Shown here one piece after another: positions 1 to 7,700 of a DNA stretch of 22,672 nt. The notes under the pieces were generated by a model. That model was given only the letters and a program-made list of their open reading frames with translations, searched no databases and was not told the origin of the DNA. The stretch spans positions 1-22,672 of the forward strand of contig JBGQAU010000051.1 in assembly GCA_041494445.1 (NCBI GenBank), given 5' to 3'. The position numbers were made by a program, and so were the translations under genes. Each line of letters starts with the position of its first letter. Position 1 is the stretch's first letter. Source of the stretch: JAIQFR01 sp041494445 (GTDB lineage: Bacteria > Acidobacteriota > Polarisedimenticolia > Polarisedimenticolales > JAIQFR01).

Positions 1-99
1 CGGGAACACGAACACCCAGAACAGCGCCTCCGGCTCGCGGAGGAACTCCAGGATCCGCGCCCGGGTCAGCTCGACCAGCGGATGCGGCCGCTCACTCAT
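1..99 (-). CDS. ABC-2 type transporter permease, N-terminal fragment
   Basis: Only the first 33 codons lie in the window; the gene runs off the left edge. The visible N-terminus (MSERPHPLVELTRARILEFL, then a Phe/Val-rich stretch ending FWVFVFP) is typical of the start of an ABC-2 exporter permease: a short cytoplasmic amphipathic helix leading into the first membrane segment. The ATG at 99 overlaps the 3' end of the preceding ATPase gene by 8 bp, so the two should be translationally coupled and form one exporter. Substrate cannot be told from the sequence. Confidence 0.75.
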   Translation of the reverse strand, partial: MSERPHPLVELTRARILEFLREPEALFWVFVFP

Positions 100-1048
100 C
101 CCGCAGCTCCCGCCCGGTGAGGTGGACGAACACGTCCTCCAGCGTGGCCTGGTGGGTCATGAGGCGGTCGAGCCGGAGGCCACGGCCGCCCAGCTCGGCG
201 AGCAGCGCGGGCAGCGCGATTCCGATGTCCTCCACCGCGAGCATGAAGCCGCCGTCCTTCCGGTCCACCGATCGCACCCCCGGAAGCCGGGCGAGCGCGG
301 CGCCGTCCGGCTCGCCCAGCGTGCGGAACTCGACGATCTGCTCGCCGCCCAGCGAGGCGATCAGCTCGGCCGGAGTGTCGAGGGCGATGATGCGCCCGTG
401 ATGCATGATGGCCACCCGATCGCACAGCCTGGCCGCTTCCTCCATGTAGTGGGTCGTGAGGAGGACGGTCCCGCCCGCCGCCCGGAACCTCTCCACGATC
501 TCCCAGACCTTGAGGCGCGCCTGGGGATCGAGGCCGGTCGTCGGCTCGTCGAGGAAGAGCAGCTCCGGCTCGCTCACGAGCGCGCAGGCGAGCGCCAGGC
601 GCTGCTTCTGTCCTCCCGAGAGCGTGCCGACGCGGGACCTCCGCTTCTCCTCGAGGCCGACCAGCGCGATGGCTTCGTTCGCCGGGCGCCCGCGGCGGTA
701 GAAGCTGCGGAAGAGCCGGAGCGTCTCCTCGACCGTGAGCTTCTCGGGAAGCTGCGTCTCCTGGAGCTGGATGCCGAGCCGCTCCTGGAGCGCATGGTCG
801 CCGCCGGTCCCCCAGCGGCTCCCGAGGACCTCCACCGTTCCCTCGTCGGGGGAGGTCAGCCCCTCGAGGATCTCGACGGTGGTGGTCTTGCCGGCGCCGT
901 TCGGGCCGAGAAGACCGAAGCACTCGCCGAATCTCACCTCGAGGTCGAGGCGGGCCACCGCCACGACGTCGTCGTAACGTTTGACGAGACCCGCGCAGCG
1001 CAGGGCCGCGGGACGGTTTCCCTCGGGGCTCTCTCGGCCGCCCGGCAT
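92..1048 (-). CDS. ABC transporter ATP-binding protein (ABC-2 exporter type)
   Basis: A 318-residue nucleotide-binding subunit that would power the permease starting at 99. Walker A GPNGAGKT is at residues 48-55, the signature LSGGQKQR at 143-150, Walker B LLFLDEPT at 163-170 and the H-loop His at about 200. The roughly 100 residues after the ABC core match the C-terminal extension common in CcmA/NatA/DrrA-like exporter ATPases. The gene begins 18 bp after the aconitase stop, so the two are probably co-transcribed, though no functional link is obvious. Only a weak GGAT ribosome-binding site precedes the ATG. Substrate class (drug, lipid, Na+ or other) is undetermined. Confidence 0.93.
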   Translation of the reverse strand: MPGGRESPEGNRPAALRCAGLVKRYDDVVAVARLDLEVRFGECFGLLGPNGAGKTTTVEILEGLTSPDEGTVEVLGSRWGTGGDHALQERLGIQLQETQLPEKLTVEETLRLFRSFYRRGRPANEAIALVGLEEKRRSRVGTLSGGQKQRLALACALVSEPELLFLDEPTTGLDPQARLKVWEIVERFRAAGGTVLLTTHYMEEAARLCDRVAIMHHGRIIALDTPAELIASLGGEQIVEFRTLGEPDGAALARLPGVRSVDRKDGGFMLAVEDIGIALPALLAELGGRGLRLDRLMTHQATLEDVFVHLTGRELRDE

Positions 1049-1066
1049 GCTCGATCCGGCGCGCGC

Positions 1067-3358
1067 TCAGCCGCGGGGACCGGCGTCGCCGTGCCGTCTC
1101 AGGACGTTCAGGGCGGAGCCGGCGCGGAACCAGCCGATCTGCTCGTCGTTGAGCGTGTGCATGAGCACGATCCGGTCCGCCGAGCCGTCCTGGTGGTGAA
1201 AGACCGCGGTGAGCGCCTTGCCGGGAGCCAGGTGCCGCAACCCGAGAACGCTGATCCGGTCGGTCTCCTGGACGAGAGCGTAGTCGGCCGGGTCCGCGAA
1301 CGTGAGCGGCAGGATCCCCTGCTTCTTCAGGTTCGACTCGTGGATCCTCGCGAACGATCGCACGATCACCGCCGCGGCGCCGAGGTGGCGGGGGGACATC
1401 GCGGCGTGCTCGCGGCTCGATCCCTCGCCGTAGTTCTCGTCGCCGACCACGATCCAGCGGAGCCCCCGGGCCTTGAGCGCCCGCGCGACGGCGGGCACGC
1501 CGCGGCCCGCCTCGCCGTCGAGCGGGTCGCGGGTCTTTCCCGCTTCGCCGGAGAACGCGTTCACCGCCCCGGTGAACATGTTGTCGGAGATGTTGTCGAG
1601 GTGGCCGCGGAAGCGCAGCCACGGGCCCGCGGGGGAGATGTGGTCGGTAGTGCACTTCCCCTTCGCCTTGATCAGGAGCGGCAGCTCCTCGAAGTCCTTC
1701 CCGTCCCACGGCGCGAACGGCGAGAGGAGCTGGAGGCGCTTGCTGTCCGGGGCGACGCGGATGTCGACCCCGCTCCCGTCCGTCTCCGGCGCGAGATACC
1801 CCTCCTGGTCGCGGACGAATCCGAGGGTCGGGAGGTCCGGCGCTTTCGCGGGGGTCTCGAGCACGAACTTCTTCCCGTCTGGAGCGGTAAGAGGATCGGT
1901 TAGCGGGTTCCACGACAGCCGCCCGGCGAGGGCGTAGGCGGCGACGATCTCCGGGCTCGCGATGAACGCCAGCGTGTCGGGGCTCCCGTCGTTGCGGCGC
2001 GGGAAGTTCCGGTTGAACGACGTGACGATGGTGTTCTTCACCCCCGGCTTCAGCTCGTCGCGCTGCCACTGCCCGATGCACGGCCCGCACGCGTTGGCGA
2101 GGACCTGTCCGCCGACCGACTCCATCTCGGCCAGCTGGCCGTCCCGGACGATGGTGGCCCGGATCTGCTCGGAGCCGGGCGTGACGAGGAACGGGACCGC
2201 CGCCCGCATCCCGTGGGCCTTCGCCTGGCGCACCACGTCGGCGACGCGCGAGATGTCCTCGTAGGAGGAGTTGGTGCACGAGCCGATGAGCGTGACCGAG
2301 ATCGCGTCCGGGTAACCTTCCTTCGCGACCTCCTCGGCCATCTTCGAGATCGGCCTCGCGAGGTCGGGGGTGTGCGGCCCCACCAGGTGCGGCTCGAGGG
2401 TCGAGAGGTCGATCTCGACGACCCGCGAGAAGAACCGTCCGGGGTCCTTCTCGACTTCGGGATCGGCCTCCAGCAGCCCGCGGTGGGCGACGGCCAGGTC
2501 CGCGAGCGCCGCGCGCCCTGTCCCGCGCAGGTACCTGTCCATCGAGTCGTCGAAGGGGAAGATCGAGGTCGTGGCGCCCAGCTCGGCGCCCATGTTGGTG
2601 ATCGTCGCCTTGCCGGTGCAGGAGATCGACCCGGCGCCCGGGCCGAAGTACTCGACCACAGCGTTGGTGCCGCCCTTCACGGTGAGGACCCCGCACAGGA
2701 ACAGGATCACGTCCTTGGGCGCGGTCCAGCCGGAGAGCCGGCCGGTCAGGCGGACGCCGATGATCTTCGGGTACTTCACCTCCCAGGGGAAGCCCGCCAT
2801 CACGTCCACCGCGTCGGCGCCGCCGACCCCCGAGGCGAACATGCCGAGCCCGCCCGCGTTGGGGGTGTGCGAGTCGGTGCCGATCATCATCCCGCCGGGG
2901 AAGGCGTAGTTCTCGAGGACCACCTGGTGGATGATCCCGGCGCCGGGCTTCCAGAAGCCGATCCCGTACTTGTTCGATGCGGTCTTGAGGAACTCGTAGA
3001 CCTCGCGGTTCTCGTCGAGGGCGCGGGCGGTATCCGGCTCGGCGCCGTCCCTGGCGCGGATGAGGTGGTCGCAGTGGACGGTGGACGGAACGGCGACCCG
3101 AGGGATGCCGGCCTGGCCGAACTGCAGGATCGCCATCTGCGCGGTGGCGTCCTGCATCGCGACCCGGTCCGGCCGGAGCTGCAGGTAGCTCTCGCCGGGC
3201 TTGAGGTCGGCCTTCCCGGGATCCGCGAGATGCCCGAGGAGCACTTTCTCGGCCAGCGTCAGCGGCCGGCGGAGCCGACCCCGGACGATCTCCAGGTTCG
3301 TCTCGATCCTGCGGTAGGCGGCCTTCACGAAGTCCGGCGTGCTCTCGATGGTGGGCAT
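1067..3358 (-). CDS. acn: Aconitate hydratase, mitochondrial-type
   Basis: A 763-residue [4Fe-4S] aconitase that interconverts citrate and isocitrate in the TCA and glyoxylate cycles. The cluster ligands are visible: Cys361 in GSCTNSSYED, and Cys424 and Cys427 in ANACGPCIGQW. Other family landmarks are VPSTVHCDHLI near residue 90 and IGTDSHTPNAGGLG near 160. Length and sequence style match the mitochondrial-type subfamily (about 750-780 aa) rather than the longer AcnA/IRP1 type (about 890 aa) or AcnB. The ATG at 3358 has a strong GAGGAGGGAG ribosome-binding site. The C-terminal swivel domain (about 560-763) is complete. The ABC exporter genes follow closely on the same strand. Confidence 0.96.
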   Translation of the reverse strand: MPTIESTPDFVKAAYRRIETNLEIVRGRLRRPLTLAEKVLLGHLADPGKADLKPGESYLQLRPDRVAMQDATAQMAILQFGQAGIPRVAVPSTVHCDHLIRARDGAEPDTARALDENREVYEFLKTASNKYGIGFWKPGAGIIHQVVLENYAFPGGMMIGTDSHTPNAGGLGMFASGVGGADAVDVMAGFPWEVKYPKIIGVRLTGRLSGWTAPKDVILFLCGVLTVKGGTNAVVEYFGPGAGSISCTGKATITNMGAELGATTSIFPFDDSMDRYLRGTGRAALADLAVAHRGLLEADPEVEKDPGRFFSRVVEIDLSTLEPHLVGPHTPDLARPISKMAEEVAKEGYPDAISVTLIGSCTNSSYEDISRVADVVRQAKAHGMRAAVPFLVTPGSEQIRATIVRDGQLAEMESVGGQVLANACGPCIGQWQRDELKPGVKNTIVTSFNRNFPRRNDGSPDTLAFIASPEIVAAYALAGRLSWNPLTDPLTAPDGKKFVLETPAKAPDLPTLGFVRDQEGYLAPETDGSGVDIRVAPDSKRLQLLSPFAPWDGKDFEELPLLIKAKGKCTTDHISPAGPWLRFRGHLDNISDNMFTGAVNAFSGEAGKTRDPLDGEAGRGVPAVARALKARGLRWIVVGDENYGEGSSREHAAMSPRHLGAAAVIVRSFARIHESNLKKQGILPLTFADPADYALVQETDRISVLGLRHLAPGKALTAVFHHQDGSADRIVLMHTLNDEQIGWFRAGSALNVLRRHGDAGPRG

Positions 3359-3477
3359 CGCGCTCCCTCCTCGCTTTTGAACCTTGCCATGTTACCGCCG
3401 AATGCGTGACCCGTTCCCGCCAATCTAACCGAAGGGGAAGGAGGGCGCAAAGGGGCAGGGCGCGTGCGATCCCGAGC

Positions 3478-3993
3478 CTAGGCGCCGTCGAGGCGGACGG
3501 TCCCGAACGCGTCGAGACGGTGGAAGTCCGGGCGATCGCCGGGGACGGGGAACGCGGCGAGATGGCGGCGTGAAAGGCCCGTGCCGTGGATCGCGTAGGC
3601 GTTGCCGCGGTCCAGGCCGTCGGGGAGCCAGCCGCGGGGGATCGAGGCGATACCGCTCCAGCGGCGCCCCTCGATGCGAGCGTCGTAGCGAAGCGGGAGG
3701 CCGCGCCGGACGACGTTCCGCGCGCCGCGAAGCTCCAGCGCGAGGTGGTGCCCGTGCGGACCCAGCTCGATCTCGAGGTAGGCGTCCTCCCGACCCAGGA
3801 GGAAGATCTCGACGACCTCGTGCTCCCAGAGGCCGCCGGTGGGGCCGGGCGGGCCTGCGGGCGGCGGGTCGCCATGGAACGGGGCGTCGACCGTCGCGAC
3901 GACCCGGTGCGGCTCCGCGATCAGCTCGACGCGGGCGATCTCATCGGCCCCGATCGGCGCACCGTCCCAGGTCTTGTCGATGAGGAGGATCAC
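3478..3993 (-). CDS. UPF0462 family protein (C4orf33 homologue)
   Basis: A 171-residue soluble protein of unknown function. From memory of the family it aligns along its length with UPF0462 (human C4orf33): a WDG motif near residue 10, APF..DPP..GPPGP near 37-50, LWEHEVVEIFLL near 56-67, YLEIELGPHGHHL near 73-85, a GARNV block, AIHG near 135 and FPVPGDRPDFHRLDAF near 148-163. The conserved core resembles the DOMON/CBM9-like beta-sandwich that binds sugars or haem, but no activity has been shown for the family as far as I know. The start is a GTG at 3993 with a GAGG about 10 bases upstream; no better start is present. The 119-bp gap before aconitase makes a shared transcript uncertain. Confidence 0.75.
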   Translation of the reverse strand: MILLIDKTWDGAPIGADEIARVELIAEPHRVVATVDAPFHGDPPPAGPPGPTGGLWEHEVVEIFLLGREDAYLEIELGPHGHHLALELRGARNVVRRGLPLRYDARIEGRRWSGIASIPRGWLPDGLDRGNAYAIHGTGLSRRHLAAFPVPGDRPDFHRLDAFGTVRLDGA

Positions 3994-4050
3994 CGCGCGT
4001 TCGCCTCGGGGGGATGATGCCAGATGCTGCGCAGGCTGGCGGGGATCGCT

Positions 4051-4106
4051 TGAAAAAGACGAAGCGCCCGCCAGCGAGGACCCGTGAACGTGCTGGCGGA
4101 CGCTTC
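4051..4106 (-). terminator. Rho-independent terminator
   Basis: A 15-bp stem (4061-4075 with 4092-4106, one non-Watson-Crick position) with a 16-nt loop. On the minus strand it is followed at once by GTCTTTTTCAAG (4060-4049), a T-tract. It lies downstream of the secreted-protein gene ending at 4156 and upstream of the UPF0462 gene, so it should close the former's transcript. Confidence 0.75.
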
Positions 4107-4114
4107 AGAGACCG

Positions 4115-4140
4115 AGCACCCTTGGGGGGGCAAGGGTGCT
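4115..4140. terminator. Second hairpin, perfect 9-bp stem
   Basis: AGCACCCTT (4115-4123) and AAGGGTGCT (4132-4140) form a perfect stem around a G-rich 8-nt loop. It sits between the 4156-4512 gene stop and the T-tract terminator, so that gene's 3' UTR would end in two tandem hairpins. It lacks its own T-tract on either strand; it may stabilise the 3' end rather than terminate. Confidence 0.45.
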
Positions 4141-4155
4141 GGGTGCTAGAACGAT

Positions 4156-4512
4156 CTAGAACGGACTCGGCCCGTCGAGTATCTCGCCGAGACGGATCAC
4201 GCTGGAAGTCACTACCGACTCTACGGAGCCGCCGAAGACGACGGACGCGACCGCGGTCTCGCCGGGTTCCAAGGACACCGACGCATAGCTACTCGTCAAC
4301 TCACCGTCGACCACCGCCTGCACCTCGACGGCGTACGTCGCAGGAGAGTCGCCCGGATTCGCCACGACAACCTCCACGACGTTGTCGAGTACCCGACAGC
4401 CGGACGAACGCGAGAGCGTGGCCCCGGGGCCGGCGAACGCGATCGTCGCGGCCGCGGCGAGAGTCAGCGCGGCGATGAGAGCTACCGAGGTCCGACTGCG
4501 TCCGTGTGACAT
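4156..4512 (-). CDS. Small secreted protein of unknown function
   Basis: A 118-residue protein with a clear signal peptide: basic n-region (MSHGRSRTS), hydrophobic core VALIAALTLAAAATIAFA and probable cleavage after AFA at about residue 27. The mature 90 residues are beta-rich (VLDNVVEVVVANPGDSPATY, later VSLEPGETAVASVVF), which suggests a small immunoglobulin-like or CARDB-like fold, but no family is recognised. The ATG at 4512 has AAGGAG seven bases upstream. It is downstream of the large kinase/sigma-54 regulator on the same strand, separated by an AT-rich 257-bp gap with a candidate promoter and dyad, so it is probably a separate transcript. Codon choice is less GC3-biased than in neighbouring housekeeping genes. 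Confidence 0.8.
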   Translation of the reverse strand: MSHGRSRTSVALIAALTLAAAATIAFAGPGATLSRSSGCRVLDNVVEVVVANPGDSPATYAVEVQAVVDGELTSSYASVSLEPGETAVASVVFGGSVESVVTSSVIRLGEILDGPSPF

Positions 4513-4572
4513 ATTCGACTCCTTGTCATTAACTATTCATCATGTCGTGTGGCGTCTGCATGCTCACAGTCC

Positions 4573-4600
4573 AATGTACAAATCTCAAAGTGAGATTCAA
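4573..4600 (-). promoter_or_regulatory. Candidate promoter with embedded dyad upstream of secreted-protein gene
   Basis: On the minus strand TTGAAT (4600-4595) and TACATT (4578-4573) are separated by 16 bp. The spacer and -35 contain a perfect inverted repeat, AATCTCA-N3-TGAGATT (4581-4597), where a repressor or activator could bind. The whole 4513-4769 gap is strikingly AT-rich for this genome. A second dyad, CGAAGT-N4-ACTTCG, lies at 4677-4692. No GG-N10-GC sigma-54 element was found here. Confidence 0.4.
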
Positions 4601-4769
4601 TAGTGAAATGGGTAATGCCCAAGTCGTAACGTCGTGAAACGCCGACAACCTCAGGGCTTGGTTTTGGGAGGGATTACGAAGTTGACACTTCGAAGCCGGC
4701 TAACCCGGAAAGGCCAGCAAAATCGAGCGTCTTGAGACTATTTGATGATAAAAAGGTTAGTATTCGAAT

Positions 4770-7700
4770 TCAGCCGAGTCGATATTCTTTGATCTTGCGA
4801 TAGATGGTCGCTCTGGAGATACCCAGAGATTTCGCAGCCCGATCCCGCTTCCCCCTCGCTGCTTCGAGCGCCTTCCGGATCTCCTCGCGTTCGGTCTGCT
4901 CGAGGGAGAAGAGAGGCGCAGTCTCCGTCCCCGGTACGAGCGCCTGGCGAAGTCCAGCGTCCGTCTCGAGTACCGCCCGGGTGATCGGTCGCTCCCCGGC
5001 GAGAAGCGACAGCCGCTGCAGCACGTTCTCGAGCTGCCGCACGTTCCCCGGCCAGGCGTAACGCTCCAGGATCTCCAGCACCTCGACGTCGAGCCTCGCG
5101 GGATTGCGTCCACGCTCCCTCGCGATGCGCTCGAGGAAGTGCTCCGCCAGCAGTGCGACGTCGCCCGGACGCTCCCTGAGCGGCGGGAGCTGCACCACGA
5201 GCACCTGCAGGCGGTACATCAGGTCTTCGCGGAACCTCCCGGCCGCGACCTCGGTCGGAAGGTCCCGGTGCGTCGCCGCCAGCACCCTGACGTCCACGTG
5301 GATCGGGCGATTCGCTCCGACACGCCGGACCTCTCCCTCCTCCAGCACGCGCAGAAGCCGGGCCTGCATCCCGGGCGACATGTCACCGATCTCGTCCAGG
5401 AACAGCGTGCCGCAGTTGGCCTGCTCGAACAGCCCCATGCGGTCCCGGTCGGCCCCCGTGAACGCCCCGCGCACGTGTCCGAACAGCTCGCTCTCGAGGA
5501 GCGTCTCCGGAATCGCCGCGCAGTTCTCCGAAAGGAAAATCTTCCGCTTCCGCGGTCCGTGGAAGTGGATCGCCCGGGCGACCAGCTCCTTCCCGGTCCC
5601 GCTCTCCCCTTGGATCAGCACGGCAAGCTCGCTCGCCGCCACCTTCTCGATCAGGTCGAACACCTTTTGCATCGGCGCCGAGTGGCCCACGATGTTGTCG
5701 AAGCGGGCCCGGACTCCCGCCAGCTCCTGGAGCCGCCGGTTCTCGCGCTCGAGGTCGGCCCGGGCGCGGGCGTTCTCGAGTGCGAGCGCCGCGTGGTCCG
5801 CGAACGCCTCCAGGAACCGCAGGTCGTCCTGCGTGAAGAGCCGTCCCTCTCGCCGGCTGTCCACGTAGACCGTACCGACGAGCTTTCCCCGCGAGCGGAG
5901 CGGCACGCACATCAGCGACCGGATCCGGTACAGGCTGATGCTCTTGAACCCCTGGAACCGCTCGTCGTGCCCCGCGTCGAGCGTGAGCACCGACTTCCCC
6001 TCGCCGGCCTGTGCGACGACACTCCGGCTGAACGCCTCCGCGTCGTCGGCGGTTTCCTTTTCCAGGTTGCGCGCGAGCCGTACGGAGGAGGCGTCGCCCG
6101 AGGCTTCCCGTAAGAGAATCATCCCGCGCTCGGCCTGGACGACGCCGAGCGCCATATCGAGCGCGGACTCGAGGAGCGCCTCGGGATCCGTCTCGGAGTT
6201 CAGAGCGCGGATCATGTCGTAGAGGGCTAGCAAACGGCGGTCCGCGGCGGCTGGGGTGTCCGAACTCGCGTCGCGGAGCGCCCGAAAAACGGGCCGAGCG
6301 AGGAAATCACGTCGGAACTCGGCGTCTTCTATCCGCGCGGCTGCCTTCTCGAGCAGTTCCCGGCCATGCACGACGACACGATCGGCCTCGCTCTCGAACC
6401 CCGAAGCGCGAAGGGTTTCCACTAGGCCGCACGCCGCACGTGCTGCGAAGTAAACCAGCCCTTTGTCCTCCGCACGGTGCATCACGGCTTCGGCGAGTTG
6501 GGTCGCAGCAGCGGGATCGCCTCGCTGCAGCAGCGACCTCGCCATTGCGAGATCGGCGCGCAAGGGTATTTCGGGATCGAGATCGGTCCCCGCATCCTTG
6601 AGCAGCGCGTCGAACTCCGCGCGTTCGGGCTCCAAGGACGCGTGAGACTCCAATGTGGCTCGCCGCTCCATCTCGAGACCCAAGGCGAGCAGGAGGCCGC
6701 GACGGTCGGAGGTCCGCCGTCCGATCTCGATGGCTCGCGACAGCACGGCGCGGATCGCAAGCGGGTCTTGTTCCGGAAGGTTCATCCAGGCGTCGGCCAG
6801 CGCCGCGTTGGCGTAGAGCAGCCGAAGCGGCTCCAATCCGTCGGGTGCGGCTTCCAAGGCCGACTTGAGGAGTGCCGCCGCCTCACCGGGACGCCCGGAC
6901 GCTGTCAGTGCGCTCGCCCGCATGTTCCGGTTGACGAAGAACCAATTCCGATCACCGAGGTGAAGCGCCTGATCCTCGCCTTCTCGCGCAAGCGCGACCG
7001 TTCTCTCGACCCGCCCTTCAATCAAGGCGAGCGATGCCAGTCTGGAAAGAGCGAACTGGGCCGGAGCCCAAATCCCCAGACGGGCACCTTCTGTGCGGAC
7101 TTCCTCGAGGAGCGACCGAGCCTCGGTCAGCCGTCCCTGGCGCTCTCTACAGATGGCGAGGCCCAGCAAGGGCATGAGGCGCCTCTCGGGGTGCCCTCCC
7201 TTCGCGAAGAGCTCGGCGGACTCCAAATGGTCCTGCTCGGCGTCTTGTCGCAGCAGATTGTTTTTCGAGGCGCCGAGCGCTTGCAAGGTCGCCGCGCGGT
7301 CGACGGCGTCCTCCGGCCCGCGGAGCAGGTCGAGCGCGGCATCGAGTACAGGGATCGCTTCCTCGAATTGGCCCAGCCGCCCCAGCACCATGCCCAGTGC
7401 AAGTAACGATCGCCCTTCGACGGATTGGAGCCCGTCTCGGCGCGCGAGCGCCGCCGCTTCACTGGCTACCGCCTGCGCCCGCCTGAACTTGGCCGCGAGG
7501 ACAAGTGCCCGCGCCTGACGGCTGAGCACGTCCGCCCGCTCATCGAGCGCTTTCGAGGACGGGAGAGCAGCTCCGTACGCGCGCGCGGCTGCCTCGAATT
7601 GAGTTGCGGTCATTAGCGACTCAGCCTGGGCCAGACGCAATCCGCGGCGTCGACGGTCGCGCCGCCCGAGGTGGCGAAGGGCGTACCCGAAACGTTCCGA

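Noticed and set aside
96..3875. A 1259-codon open frame and other long frames antisense to the ABC ATPase and aconitase genes
   Set aside because: Very high GC leaves few stop codons in off frames; the translations are Arg/Pro/Gly-rich with no motifs, and the opposite or alternative frame encodes recognised enzymes.
4513..4769. A sigma-54 promoter next to the sigma-54 activator
   Set aside because: No GG-N10-GC (TGGCAC-N5-TTGC-like) match was found on either strand of the gap.
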